Notes: generated by a model not told the origin, from the sequence alone. Counted from the first letter of the stretch, positions 47,201 to 59,904 are shown. The stretch: DNA of 64,000 bases from Schistosoma mansoni (GCF_000237925.1 NC_031497.1:19551828-19615827); one strand, 5' to 3'. Program-made: numbers and translations.

Positions 47201-49908
47201 CCTTATTTAATGGTAATTTATTAAAATAGTCATTAAATTAACTGGATAGTACTAGAATTCATTCAGTTGTGTTCATCTTCTCATCTTAACACTAAGGCAA
47301 CATAGCTAGGAGAGAAATCATGTACAAAAACATAATGTATAATCGAAAAATTGAAGGAAAAGCATAATGTTACAAAAGTAAAAAATTTGGATTATAAAAG
47401 TAGGTTTGTACTTAAATTCTCCGTCTCCGACTTTCTAATATGATGTGGATCCTATCATAAGTCAACAGCTCTTCATGAATTCTTCAATAATTGGTTTTAT
47501 TTCTTAATTTAAATATTCTTCCTCATTACATCTATCCCATCTAATATCAGTCGTTTAAGTGTACAGGCATCCTACTCAGTCATAGCTCACAATCTCTTTT
47601 ACTAGTTTATCTGAACTCCCTGGTGTGTTTGCAACAAGCCACTGATAAGGAGTCTTATACAAGGATGAAACGACTGTCCGATGCTCCCTGTTTTTCAATG
47701 GAACCCTGACTAGGATTAATCTGTGACAAATGTAACTTGTAAATCAAAATAATCTCCATGAAACCCCTTCAATTAATTATTGATACGCTTTTGTATTTGA
47801 TACTTGAGTAGCTACCCACCTTTTTGTCTAGTTGTGCTTAATATAAAGAAAAGACATACTAATCCATCTTCGTTAATAGTTCTCTAAATGGTGGCCAAAT
47901 CAAAGGTAAGCAGCAAAAAATAAAATATAACTGAAATTAAGTCATTTTTAAGCATTGATCTGTCCATCATTGAATACCGTTTCCACTACTTCGTCTCCTA
48001 AACAAACCAAACAATAACTTAGTAGTTATTGCTGTTGAACTTCTACAATTACGGCTATCAGGTTCTAATTCTTTTTAGACTTACTTCAGCTTGGGTTGCT
48101 GAATAGTCCCGGTAACCATCTTCTCTCTCTCTCTATCTCTTACACACAAAAGTTCTGTTCAAAGCTAAACACATTAATCTGTATGAACCATAAATAATTC
48201 TTTTATGTACACACACATTATCCATGTTTTCAAAACTCAGTAAAATTATTGCACAGTATTGATAGTGATTTGAATTGTTATTATTTGATTTCAAGTTATT
48301 TTTATTAGTACTAAAGTTCTCCTTTTTTTTGTACATAGTTCCCAAATGGAACTTATGGTGAATCAAGACTTGTTGAGAATATACAGAATAATAATAATAG
48401 CAGTGGAAGACGTTTTTTGTCTAGTCCACAAAATGGACACAACAAAGAAAAGCTTCCTAATTTCACTATTGGACGTACAACAGCTTCTGAAATCCATTCT
48501 TCACTACCGTCACTGCCTCCCAGCTTGAGAGAATCAGTTAGTTTTCTTTTTAAATTATTTTTTTAATGTTTGGTTTTGTTTCCTTTTGTGATCACGACAA
48601 TCTATGATTTTTCTATATGGACATGCACTTCCGATGTGTTTTTTTTACCATCAAATAATTCCAAATTGTCTGTCAGTTGAAATGATATGGAATCCAGCTC
48701 TTCAGTTGTAATACTCATCTCAAAAGTCATTGGTTTCTTTACGTACTTCGAAAGCAAATAAAATTAAATTGTGTTGGGTAAATACTACGCAAACTAATGA
48801 AATATTTGTCAGCTTGTTAGTAACAGAGACTTGATACTATTGCTTATAAGGGTCTCTACCATCAGCTGTAAAATTTTATGAATTAAGATGAATGTTTTTT
48901 CCAAATCTTTCTAACTCTAAAATATCTGGTTAGGATTGTCAAGGCTATATCGCATGATGATATTTGAATAATTAATATATGCTAATTAAATCACTAATAT
49001 GGTTAACTGAGCCAGCTACAGTATAAAGCTATCTAGCTATCACTTGTTGAATTCGATGGGAAATGGACTGGGTAATCACTAATTAAATATTTATTAAATT
49101 AGGAAGTGAATGCGCGCAAATTTTTAAGTGTAATCAATTCTGTGTTCAAGGTTTCTAATTATCTGTTTATTCTGTCTGTGACACGTACCTGCCGAACTCT
49201 ATCTGTCCACAATGTAACTTATTACATGTACCAAGTACAGACTCGTGTACTCCTGTAATTCGATATTATCTAGCTGTACTAACCAAAATTTATGAGACAG
49301 TGTTCGAATTTACGGTCCAGTGATAGAGGTGAAGGAATTCATTTACTGCTAAGCTAACGTAACCATTTTTCAACAGGTCTTAAGTAAGTAGTCATTGGAC
49401 ACATTTAGGAAATCTCTCTCTCTATTTTAACACTTCTAATGATTTCACTTGAACATTCTTAAATTGTTACATAGTTAACATTGATACCAACCTTATTCAT
49501 CAACAGTACCTCTTAGTTTATATCTCATATTTTGACAGCCGTATATGCAGAACTAAACTGGTTTTTTGTAAATTTATTTAGTTATTTACTGCTTCATTTT
49601 TGTTACTTTTCAATCATGGTCACCACCTTACCTCATTATACATATTCTGTTACATGATAACATATATTTATATGTAAGCCACACAAATCATCATAGAATT
49701 AGACATTATGCTGGTTGACATTGATTTATAATTGTTCTTTTTAGCTACTATAATTACTGGTCATAAATTGACGCTTTATGACTAATACTATTACTATTAT
49801 CATTATTATCTTTGGTAGTATTAATGACGTTACTGATAATATTGTTGTTATTCACCAAGCCAAAGGCTCTTATTTCTTTCATTTTCTCACAGCATGCCGC
49901 ATCGATCG

Positions 49909-49956
<48 letters not shown>

Positions 49957-52900
49957 CATTTCTATTTGTCGATCGTCCTTATTACTTCTCCTTCTTCAAG
50001 CAAACAAACATTGTCTATTTCCATCTTCTTCCGTATAAATAATTTTATTATATATACTGATCAATGTTGAATTACTTAAATTCCCCCTGTTTTTTTCTAT
50101 ACTGCACTGAAAATAATCAAATGGTCAAATATTCATGATAACCATTATTAACATTTAATTATTTAAATCTAATCTATTACCTGACGTGTTGGTGGAGTTA
50201 GGAGGAGATTAAATCTAAAAAGAAATACAATAATAATTATCCTGTTGCTTTTCAAAGAATAAATATTCAGCTAATCGACTAACTTTTAACTTAAACACAC
50301 AAACCAATTTTTATTTCATGATTCTAATAATTTCTCCCATAGCATAATAACCTGATATGATGCCCTAGAGGTTCTACTGTCAGCTTGAAGTACTTAGACA
50401 GTATAGTTCTAGTGAGTGGAAATGTAAGTAGAATTCACATTCTTCTCTGAACACATTAAATGATAATATGAAATTGTTTGGAATGTGTTTCAAACGCTTT
50501 AAATAATATGTTTATTTATACCAAACTTTTTTTCATTTAACGTGATTATAAAACATAATGCAGTTTAATGTATTAACCACTTCACTCATGTAGAAAGCCT
50601 TATTCACTTAGATGGGTCATTGACTGACGAAATCTCAGCACATTTACATAGGATCTGTCCAGTTTCCTTGTTATGTGTGACTCAAACTGCATATCGTTGG
50701 ACAAATAAATAGTCTAGTTTTTTCTATAATATTTAGCGGTTGTAAAACATGGTAACTGGAGATAAATGACTCTTACTGGTTTTAGATATCTGTAAATCAT
50801 TGTTCTTCGTATATTGTAACGGTTAAGTGAACAATCCTTCACTTTTCTTCTTCTTGGTTTGTCTATTGAAGTGTGACAATTTGTTCATTATTACGAATTC
50901 CTATACTGATTATTCTATAAGGTTAACTATAGAAAAAACAAACGATTTTGTTTGTCTCTTGTTTTTTTTTTTCACATCAGTACATTATGCAGTAGTCAAT
51001 ATGAATTTTCAATATCAATTAGTAGGTGCAAATAATTATTATTATTCCAATTTATAAGACCAATGAATTGAGTGCATTCAAACAAATACTTTCATTATAT
51101 GTGTTTATTTTTGCATTGAGTTAATGAATAATTTCGTGTGCCCGACATTTCAATGCGATACATTATAACTAAGTAAACACTTTTTGTCTAGTGTTATATT
51201 TGGCAACTTATCTTAATGTATTCGTTATGTGTCAAAGGGTGGATGCTGCTTTAAAGCGCTTCACGAAATTCTTTTATATCGTCAGCATTGTACTAATACA
51301 CAACATCTAATGAAAGTATCATGTTTAATGCTCTCTATTATACCTATGAAAGATGCAAATATCTGTAGGTAATACTTACTATTTTATATTTGCCATGAAA
51401 GGATTGTAAAAAATGACTCTATATGTAGATATATAAGATATTTACAACTGACACTACTGATTATTTAAGTTGAAATGCAATTCTTTACATTAAATAAGAA
51501 ATAAAAATGTAGTCATTTGTTTTAGTTTAAAAATCGTCAGAGTTTTCTGTTAAGCTATCATCAGTAGTTGTAGTGCGGTGTATGCTACTCATGTCAGTCA
51601 GTCAGCTACAATGTAGGACCAGGCACATATATGTATCGTCCCAAGTTGCCAGACCTCATTAGCAGAACAAGATGAACACCAAAATAATGCAAGTAGTTAC
51701 TTCAATGGTAGTAATGTACAAAACAAAAAGGATTGCATATAAGGATATAGTACAGGAAGAATGAACTATTTCGTAGAAAGAAAGGTATAGAGTAACTTTA
51801 TTCTCACAGTTCAAGGGAAGACGAATAGTGTATACACCTACGCCATCGTGATCAATTCTGCACCATGTCACCCAGAGTCTCCAACCACTAGTTACGATAA
51901 TCACACTGACCCCAACCAAGTAGTCTGTATCTACCAACCTGGCTCAGATCAGAAGTTAGTGAGTTTATGAACCGATGCCACGTTTTGATTCGGCTGTCTC
52001 TAACTTTCTTCTATCCGTCTCCAACATTGGTCAGCATTGCGTGCCGTTGTAATCGGTAGTTGGGCATGCATAATAAGTGGCCCAACCATCTCGGTCGATG
52101 TAGTTTTACAACCTCATCAACTAATTTACCATCATTCTCTAATACCCTGTATCTAACCTCATTGTTATTTACCCGGTGATCCCATTAGATGCGAACAATG
52201 TTTCTAAGACATCTGTGATCAAGTACTAGTAACTTACGTGTATCTTCTACTCTTAATGACCGCGTTTCGCAGCCTTACAGTAGAAAAATACGAACTATGC
52301 TGCTCACGTGTACAGATATATGTAGTATGTTACACCAGTCGGGAGTGGAATGTCTGAGAGCAGACGATTGAGAAGATTAAAATGAAGGGAAGTTAAGGAA
52401 ACTGAAAGCATTCAAGATAACAAGAACTAAAGGATAATGAAACTTTTAAGAGACAATTCAAAGAAGAAATGGAAATGATGCATTTGATGTATGATTTTCA
52501 CATTTTGCTAAACCACTGTGTTATCATGGATTAATCAGTAAACTGGTCTTCCCCACTTGACTTCTTCGTAGGCAAAACACCATTCTAGATCAAATAATTG
52601 CATGTTTTTAAATTCTGATCCATAAAAACAAAACATCCTACTTTGTTGAATTGCCATGTTTGTTTTTTATCAAACATCAAGATTATTGAGTTGTAAAAAT
52701 TAAATAAACTTGAAAGTCGCATGAATATTCCTTCTCTTAATTATTATTATTATTATTATTATTATTATTGTTTTTTGTCAGGAACGCATGTTACATGTTC
52801 AACGTTGGATAAATAGTATCCCCCCTGATTTACCATCCTGGATACAAGTATCACATAATAAAATAATCCCGGTTACTAATCCACGTGAATCTTATGCTGA

Positions 52901-55900
52901 AATAGAAGATTCAATCATATCTGAAATTCCAGGTAAGTTTGATTGAACGCTCTAAAGTAGGCGGTGATTAGCCATACTTGATTATTGTTTCATTGCGAAT
53001 TGAACTTCTCAGTAGACTATTTGTCATTAGAGTTACAATATAACTTATAAAAAATCTTTATATAGTGAAGTGAATGAATGATACACATGTCAAACTAGAT
53101 GAACTCAGTGAATATCGATAAAAAAAAGGTGAAAAAACGGACTTGATCTGGAAAATGTGATGTATTAGCATTATACGTTTCGAACAATCTGGTCACACAT
53201 GCTAGTCAGGGCATTTTATATGAAAATTAATAAAGATCAATTACATGAAAGTTTAAACGAACATAAAGTGATAATCGTAGATAAAGGAGAGAAGAAACTA
53301 ATATAGTGTGGAAAGAATAGAAACAATAGGACCATGTGGTTTGCCTAAAATATACGAACCGGACCTACCTGTCCAACCAATTCTTGATATGTCTAGATCT
53401 CCTTACCACTCTCTAGTAAAGTTACTGGCTTACTTGGAACCCATAAGAAAACTTATTTTCATAGATTTGTTTCATGATACTTTTGAATCCATTGATTACA
53501 TAAAAGAAGTCAATGTACATGATAAACTCATCCTTTCACTTGGTGTCGAATCACTATTCACTAATGTTCCACTCACAGACACCATCAGTTTAATCTGCAA
53601 ATACATAAGTGATAATGAATTTAATATCGGACTACCGAAATCCTGTCTAAATAAATTACTCTTCCTATGCACTTGTAATGTACAATTTACACTGAACGAC
53701 GTAATTCATAGGCAAAAGGATGGGATAACAAAAGGACCCTCTATTGGTCCATTACTAGCAGATTGTATTGTGGGCAGTCTGCAAAACAATCAACTTAAAT
53801 TGGCCATTGAAAAATTTCATTTCTATGAAACGTATATGGATCATGTTTTTATCATTCATGACAATAAATATGATTTGAATGATTTCCTGTAAACATTTAA
53901 TAACTGCCACTCGGCAATAAATTTCACACAATGAGTTGGAAACAAACAAAGTATTCACTTTCTTGGTGTCAAAATAACAACGAAACACGACGGAACTGTA
54001 AGAAGATCCATCCACAGGAAATCTTTGTCGAATGGCCAGCTGTCAGTTTTTTAAAGCAGGGTCCTTATTAGTTGGAAAGGAAACTCAAGTATATCTCTTG
54101 CTACATGGTTATGAAGAATTTGTAGTCAAGAGGTCATAGATAACGGGACGAGCCTCCTTACAAAAATACTTATCGTAAACGGGTATCCATCGATATTTGT
54201 TGGTAAGAATATGCAACTTAAACCACTTAAAACACAAATAACCTATGAACATTGATTTTAAAGATAATATAACTGCGGACATCCTGAAAAGGAGAATTTC
54301 CGAATTTTTCAGTATAACGTTATTCTCAGTAGCTTTGCGAATAGTGTTCTCCAGCCGACAAATGTTCACCAATAATCTTAAGGATAAATTATTTGATCAA
54401 TTCTATGTGCGTTTAATAATTTATCTGTTCATGTGGAGCCAGGTATATAGGTTATTCAATGCTTATTTTATCCAGAAGAATTCGAAAACATTACTCAACT
54501 TGGCTGAAAACAGGTGAAAATGGCTCAATAAGAAGCTCAACAATCGAACACCTTGTGAACACAGGTTATTCAATCAAAACAGATTCTGTGCTCAAGATTA
54601 TCTACAGGGTTAGTAGAAGGCTTCCAAAGGCAGTTATATCCCATCTTCTTAACATCCCCGAAGCACTGGCTATACACCTGGAAAAATCAGAATTGTGTCC
54701 AAAAGAAACTTCTGCAACTTCTACCGTGGTTTTACTTTCGTAATTTTCTCCTTTTTCATAATTCTCTTCTTTCACAACCATCTGTTTCCCTTCTGTCTTC
54801 TCTATAGACCTTTTACCCCCAAGTTTATTTGTGTGTTTCTCTGATCCGCCTGATTTTAGTTCATTTCAGTCTCAACACTTTATCTTATCAAACTGAGCCT
54901 TCCTTTCCGAGTTATAATCCTTTATCTAAGTTCATAACGAATATTAAAGCTCTTAACAACAAAATTATTGTTAGTTTCCTTTATAAGGAGAAAATTTTTA
55001 TGCCTCTGCTTATTCTCCCTCACTGTTACCATGTTTAGCAGAATTTTATTATCACCATCATTGTAATTATTATCATTTTGAAAAATAAACATATATTTGT
55101 GATTGTACAGATTTGAAAATGAATTTGCAGTAAAAGAACTCTTCGTCGAAACAGTCTTATTTTGTGAATAAGAAATTATCTCATTACCCTAGATCACAAA
55201 TCGTCTTAGAAATCACCAGGGTGAATTCAAGGCTACGCTGAATTGTCTCTGTACACATAAAGAGGATTTGAATTTACGAATAACTAAGGCTTTTACAATA
55301 TTAAGTATTCGTTCTTGACAATTTCTATACAATGTTTTGAAAACTGTATTTATGTCAATTTCTATGCCCCGTTTCAATTATGTGCTCTACTATCGATGGG
55401 CATGGTTCTCTACTTGTCACGTTTATTAAAGCACTTGACACTTACTGGTTCTGGAGCCATCTAAGCACATGTTCCATAACCTTTGATTGCATTGTTCGGT
55501 TACTCCTCCCTATGTATGTGTGTCCACACAAACATGTGAATTAGTAAACGCAGTGGGATTTGATGTAATCGTTTGCGCAATGTTTAAGTCAATTTGAAAT
55601 CATGGGCTTAGTCCTTTCAATTACAACCAGTTAAGCAGTGTAACATGTTTTCTGTATGGTTGCTTTTAGTCTCCGTCTCAAAACTATTCTATTCGATTCT
55701 CCTCTAAACGATAATGAGATATAAAAGCTTTTCTTTGCAGCAGGTCTAAAAGAGGTATTAGTGTTGACTGATTCTTTTTTACTTATTTATAAACTTTAGC
55801 GGATAACCGTTTGGTATTATTGTTTCATCCAGCAGTTTCGTGTCTTCTTCTAACTAACCTGTAGGAGATATTCTTTGAGTCCTATTGAAGAGGCACTTCA

Positions 55901-58566
55901 GCAAGACTCGCTTGTGTTGTAATGGACAGAAACTGTATAAATTCAAATATTGACTAGTTTAGGCTGGCTTCCCATAAACTGACAGTCTTTCAGTTTCATC
56001 CTCCTTTCGATTCAAAAGTATGTTTAAAAAAGACAATCGATTATTACCTTCTTTCTCATGGGTAAGTACGATATCATTCTGTACGCTAAACTCAACGAAT
56101 TAGCCAATAAGTTGGTAGTCATTTGTCGATGATTGTGAATGAAAGGATCTTGGTGTGATAAAAAATTATCAGAAGTCGAAAATACAAAGATACTGGTTTA
56201 CTGATATTCATGTTTTTGTTTTAATTTCATTCAGGATAGTACACGCCCACTGTTGCGGCGGAATCCAACTAAACAGGATGAATAAGTAGGCCTAGGCTTT
56301 CATATTTATCGATGAATTTATGACTGGTTTTATTTTGTGATGAAAATTACCTTCATATAGAGCAATAGATATTGGGTGGACAGCAAGAGCACTAGTCAAT
56401 TATTTCATTAGCAGAATAGAGTTCTGACTATTTCATACTCTCTGATCAGGTCCAACTAGGAACACATTGAATGGTCTATTTCCAATTAATTAGGACTAGA
56501 ATCGAAAAGATCTTCAAATCCCGCTATGTTAATTCTATATAAATTTCAGTGTCTTCATTACGATATCTTTGTTGTTTGGGTTTATTTAAATTAATATTAT
56601 CATTTTTCAATACTTATTTCGATTTGAGACTAGTCGATTGAAATGTAGCATTTAAGGCATACACAACACACATCATTTGATTTATTGTCTCCTCGAATAA
56701 ACTATCCTCCATCTTTAAATTTCTACAATTAATTCAGTCGATAATTCCATCATACATGATAAATGACTAAACAATTTATTATCAACTGTCTGAAATCTCT
56801 TCATGATATTTATCTTCACAGGCTGCATCTTATTAACGATGAATTAGATAGAGCTTACTTTTGTCTAATATTCTCATTGTTTAGTTCATACACGGGTAAA
56901 TAAATAGAGATAACTTAGAACTTTATAGAACTTTGTATTTGGTCGTTTCTATACAGCATACCATCAATGTATTGAAGGAATTTTAATATAAGGAATAAAA
57001 AGATTACAATACCAGCAATGTGGTAACGAACTATGAATAAAAGATTATGTTAAAAGGACTGATCATTGACTGTCGTTTCTCTTTATTCTAAACTATACAT
57101 TTTAAACTCTGATAACTATCACTACAAGTTAAATCATATTCTTTATGCTTGAATTTCACAATGTTTACTGATTTTAAATAATTCAAAACTAATCATCTGA
57201 TTTATATTTCTAACAAAAAAGGCAATGAGAAAATTCCCCAACAGTAGCTTAATAGTTTAGGAACTTTGTTTGACTCTCAATTAATAAATCACATGTTGTA
57301 ACCCCGCTTAATCCAGGAGGCCGAGTAGAATCACTACTTCCCTCCTTGTGACTCAATGAAACCGTACATGGTAAATATATTGAGTAATGTATCAATTTCA
57401 ATTAGAAATTTTCATAGTCTGTAAAATTTCAATCTAGCAAAGTAATTAACATTCAACTTGAGTTTTAGCTTATCTCTATATTGTGTAATGTCAGATGGTT
57501 TATTGGTTTGATACATACTTTTTCACATTAGTAAACTACTTACGAGTGGTGACTCAGTGGTTCAGACTTCCGTTTCTCAGCCACTAAATCATAGGTTCGA
57601 ATCCCTCTTGCTCTACTTTAGTTCAAAGAACCAGGTATTATAACTAACTCAGACATAAAATTTGATTCAAAACCAATTGCACGAATCTGTACGCCTGGTA
57701 AATTGATTAATGAAATAAAATCTTAGATATTCAAAGAACAGGATGAAAAAGAGAGCTGATTTCTGTTCTCTCTTCCATAGGTATCAAATTTTCAGTCAAA
57801 AAACGTTGGATCACAGTTATAACATTTTGTTCGGTATTTGTTCTTGTTTATTAATCATATGATAATATGATTATCATATGATAAACGTATGATAAAGCTC
57901 TCTTTATAACCTAATTTTTTGTATGTATACTTGTTTATTTATTATTTTCAAGATACATCAGATCTCGCTTCTAACCATGATATTTTAGACTGTAGTCCTG
58001 GTTGTAATTCAAACTCTGTCAATCAAAATATGAACTATTATTCTAAGCAACCAAATAATCATTCATCTAATCCTTCTGCACAAAAATCATTATCAAAAAT
58101 TCCTGGCGTTTCAGTTGCTCCTCCTCTACAACCACCTCCGTTTCCACCGTTACCACCACCACCTCTGCCACCTCCGACACAGTCACAATCATCTCTTCCA
58201 CTACAATTACATTCATCTATTCAACATGGGCATAGCAGTAATAATAATAATACTTTAGGTATAATTCCTTCAAAATTTTCTACTATACCAAGTGGTAGTA
58301 CAGTTAACTCTCACCAAAATCTACTTACTCCTATACAGTCAAATCAGGATATGAACCTATCGAATCATCCTCATCCATATTGTATGAATAATGATCATAA
58401 CCAATTGAATTATTCATCTAGAGATACATTATTAAGTCATCATATTGACTGTGAACCAAATCATACTAATAATAGTATTCATAATAGTCAAAGACATCCT
58501 ATTGGTGATTCCATGAATTCAAGTGGACGATTATTCAATGATATGGAAATTCAAATGATAGTTAAG
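44147..58566 (+). CDS. Unrecognised low-complexity, proline-rich protein; first five coding exons (3'-incomplete)
   Basis: Exons: 44147-44221, 46679-46816, 48339-48536, 52782-52932, 57953-58566. All junctions are GT-AG and all phases close (0, 0, 0, 1, 0), giving 392 residues without a stop. An in-frame TAA immediately precedes the ATG. The protein starts MDGTKTIRRR with a basic stretch KRKRKKETERD at about 23-33. Then come Asn/Ser-rich sequence, a short ordered-looking segment (ERMLHVQRWINSIPPDLPSW, about 138-157), an acidic stretch (ESYAEIEDSIISEIPD) and a polyproline tract at about 243-263 that could bind SH3, EVH1 or WW domains. No catalytic domain, signal peptide or membrane segment. I do not recognise the family. 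Further exons must follow the GTAAGT at 58567; I found none by 64000. Confidence 0.8.
44222..46678 (+). other. Intron 1 of the plus-strand gene
   Basis: It contains tRNA-like retroposon heads on the minus strand near 44830-44905 (GAGTTCGAACTTTCGACC, ATCACCACGCCACTG) and on the plus strand near 45855-45945 (GTAGTCTAGTGGTTGAAAGT). The long frame at 45658-46077 on the minus strand overlaps the latter and is not credible as a gene. Confidence 0.5.
46679..46816 (+). CDS. Plus-strand gene, coding exon 2
   Basis: Residues 26-71. The acceptor is CATAACTTAG, then RKKETERDN, ending HNTKCF before GTAAGT. Phase 0 on both sides. Confidence 0.78.
48339..48536 (+). CDS. Plus-strand gene, coding exon 3
   Basis: Residues 72-137. 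A T-rich acceptor (TTTTTTTTGTACATAG), then FPNGTYGESR, an NNNNSS stretch, and SSLPSLPPSLRES before GTTAGT. Phase 0 on both sides. Confidence 0.82.
49911..49953. repeat. (TA)n microsatellite
   Basis: About 21 uninterrupted TA units following CGATCGAT. Confidence 0.97.
51590..52300 (-). mobile_element. LINE 3' end, longer sister of 725-1215
   Basis: Minus-strand RT C-terminal pieces, split by stops and frame changes: a DVLETLFASNGITG block, GWATYYACPTTDY (the GHVLRMP region), then the W-G-PRDY / LETLGDMAQ ending. The last 300 bp align with 725-1050 in the same orientation. Confidence 0.72.
52300..52515. repeat. Interspersed repeat related to 34985-35245
   Basis: It contains GGAGTGGAATGTCTGAGAGC, GATTGAGAAG, GAAATGGAAATGATGCATTT and GATGTATGATTTTCACA. 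No coding potential. It abuts the LINE tail. Confidence 0.55.
52738..52769. repeat. (ATT)n microsatellite before exon 4
   Basis: About ten ATT units ending 12 bases before the acceptor of exon 4. Confidence 0.95.
52782..52932 (+). CDS. Plus-strand gene, coding exon 4
   Basis: Residues 138-187. It follows TTTTTTGTCAG and a TTA microsatellite, and encodes ERMLHVQRWINSIPPDLPSW, VTNPRESYAEIED, then EIP before donor GTAAGT at phase 1. It has the most structured-looking composition of the five exons. Confidence 0.88.
53150..55100 (+). mobile_element. Penelope-like element with RT and GIY-YIG remnants
   Basis: RT signatures at 53308-53892: GPCGLPKIYEPDLPVQPILD, VESLFTNVPLTDTI, VQFTLNDVIHRQKDGI and GPLLADC. 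The RT continues beyond 53892 in decayed form, and a GIY-YIG endonuclease part lies at about 54450-54740 (IRKHYSTWLKTGENG, STIEHLVNTGY, IYRVSRRLPKAV). This RT-plus-GIY-YIG order is specific to Penelope-like elements, known in schistosomes. It is broken, with several breaks. It sits in intron 4 of the plus-strand gene, same orientation; outer boundaries are approximate. Confidence 0.88.
55190..56110 (-). mobile_element. Second Penelope-like element, opposite strand, decayed
   Basis: On the minus strand: RGESNRIVLRRRLKATIQKT, FTCLCGHTYIGRSNRTMQSK, VMEHVLRWLQN, then SIVEHIIETGH, the RT C-terminus leading into GIY-YIG. It is more decayed than the plus-strand neighbour and lies tail to tail with it. 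The rest of the RT upstream is not readable. Confidence 0.8.
56111..57952. other. Remainder of intron 4 of the plus-strand gene
   Basis: AT-rich. A tRNA-like retroposon head lies at about 57549-57605 (GTGACTCAGTGGTTCAGACT, GGTTCGAATCC), and a small palindromic TATCATATGATA cluster lies near 57855-57890. No exon is evident. Confidence 0.5.
57953..58566 (+). CDS. Plus-strand gene, coding exon 5
   Basis: Residues 188-392. The acceptor is TATTTTCAAG at phase 1. It opens DTSDLASNHDILDCSPGC, followed by a polyproline tract (PPLQPPPFPPLPPPPLPPPT), then Asn/His/Ser-rich sequence, ending MEIQMIVK before GTAAGT. An open exon of 614 nt. Confidence 0.9.
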
Positions 58567-59017
58567 GTAAGTTAGCTTGTCGTTGTTATTTTCTTCTTTC
58601 ACTGTTTTCAAATAGCTTCTGTTTTTCTTTTTCTTATTTGTCCTGTGGTTCTTATCTATGTTTTTTTCTCCTTTTCATACGAAACAGTCATTCTAACTAT
58701 TATCCACAGTGTATTTGCTTGCTTTACTCTTCTCTTAAATGTTTCAGTTATACAATAATTACTTACCTAGGTGTGGTATCGCACTGTAGATTTTATTTTA
58801 ATGTGGACACATTCTCTATTATCTATTTTTCGGTCATTACCAAGCAAACTCTTGATAAACCTGTGTTGTCATGATTGGTGATGATGGTACAAAACGGAAA
58901 CTTGAAAACTAAAAACATACTTAGTAATCACTAATAAAAAAATCTTAGTAAATCTTTGTATTTAAAAAGTCAGTTGTATATATGTGAGAGTAACAATGAC
59001 TTCGGTGGTGGTGAAAT

Positions 59018-59210
59018 TAACCAACCCGTTGTGAATATCGTGGATCGATTGAAGTTTGCACGCAAGAGAACAAAGACCCTGGGTTCAGTTTCGTAGATGC
59101 GCACCTCTGTGAAGTCCCATACTAGGACGATGGTTGTCTAACATTGATCAGTTCATAATTTCAATGAAACTCGACAATCTCCACAACCTTATACTGACTA
59201 TTATGAATAG
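59018..59210 (+). mobile_element. Old family-2 hammerhead SINE
   Basis: GGATCGATTGAAGTTTGCAC, then CCTGGGTTCAGTTTCG (B-box region), GATGCGCACCTC, AAGTCCCATACTAGGACGAT and a GACAATCTCCACAACC tail. The hammerhead core is lost. Confidence 0.65.
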
Positions 59211-59349
59211 TCTATGAAATGAGCTAAAGGATATGTTATAAAGTGAGTGGTCATGAATGCTGGATAACTATTGATCAGGCCCGAATGCTGGATTGCTTGT
59301 TTTTAAATGTAGTTAATAATCGAATCATGAGATCAGAATAGAATGGATA

Positions 59350-59432
59350 CTTTATCAGAAGTGGATCAATAGCTCAGTAGGGGTTAGAGCATTTGACTTT
59401 TAGCCATTAATTCACAAGTTTGAACCACAATT
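59350..59432 (+). mobile_element. tRNA-Lys-like pseudo-tRNA / SINE head
   Basis: GTGGAT and ATCCAC can pair as an acceptor stem. TAGCTCAGTAGGGGTTAGAG is an A box, GACTTTTAGCC looks like a Lys(TTT) anticodon region, and AAGTTTGAACC is a B box. Extra bases between the anticodon and T arms make a functional tRNA unlikely. Confidence 0.5.
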
Positions 59433-59904
59433 CATCCACTTTGATATGGGCAACCGAACAATCTTATTAACCCTCTCACTTAGTGTGTGAATTGACTCCC
59501 ATTTTTCTTGTTGCTAACGTATGTGTATAAAATTATCTCGATGGCTGTTAGAGGTATATAAGGGTAGTTACCTATCGCTAGCTGTCGAAACTATGAGAAG
59601 ATTCTATTTCTTCTTGAAGAGCTTGAAAAGGAAAATGGATTTGAGGATAATCTTGACTATCGCGGAGCGTGACCAAAATGTTTAGAGGACAACTGCTTAA
59701 GGGCGGGTACACGGGATTTTTGTAAGTAATTTTAGATATGTTAGATCTATATTATAGGGCCTTACCATTGGCAACGAAAATCTGTGGGGGAAAGTAAGAT
59801 ATAGCATTTTTTGGTCCTACGTTTTCTAACCCCTTACTGTTGTAAAAAGGCAGCATCGCTACAGATCTTGGGTGCCTGAGGGTATTATTCTTTGAAATTT
59901 AACC

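Larger units (their letters stand above)
48537..52781 (+). other. Intron 3 of the plus-strand gene
   Basis: 4.2 kb, AT-rich, with the TA microsatellite at 49911-49953, a LINE 3' end at 51590-52300 and an associated repeat to 52515. I see no extra exon. The neighbouring exons join in phase. Confidence 0.6.

Noticed and set aside
53160-53215. Possible hammerhead at the 5' side of the Penelope-like element (minus strand CTGACTAG ... CGAAACG)
   Set aside because: Hammerheads are known in Penelope-like elements, but here the core lacks G8 and no stem II can be drawn.
57549-57605. Possible tRNA gene
   Set aside because: A- and B-box-like sequences are present but no acceptor stem forms; a retroposon head is more likely.
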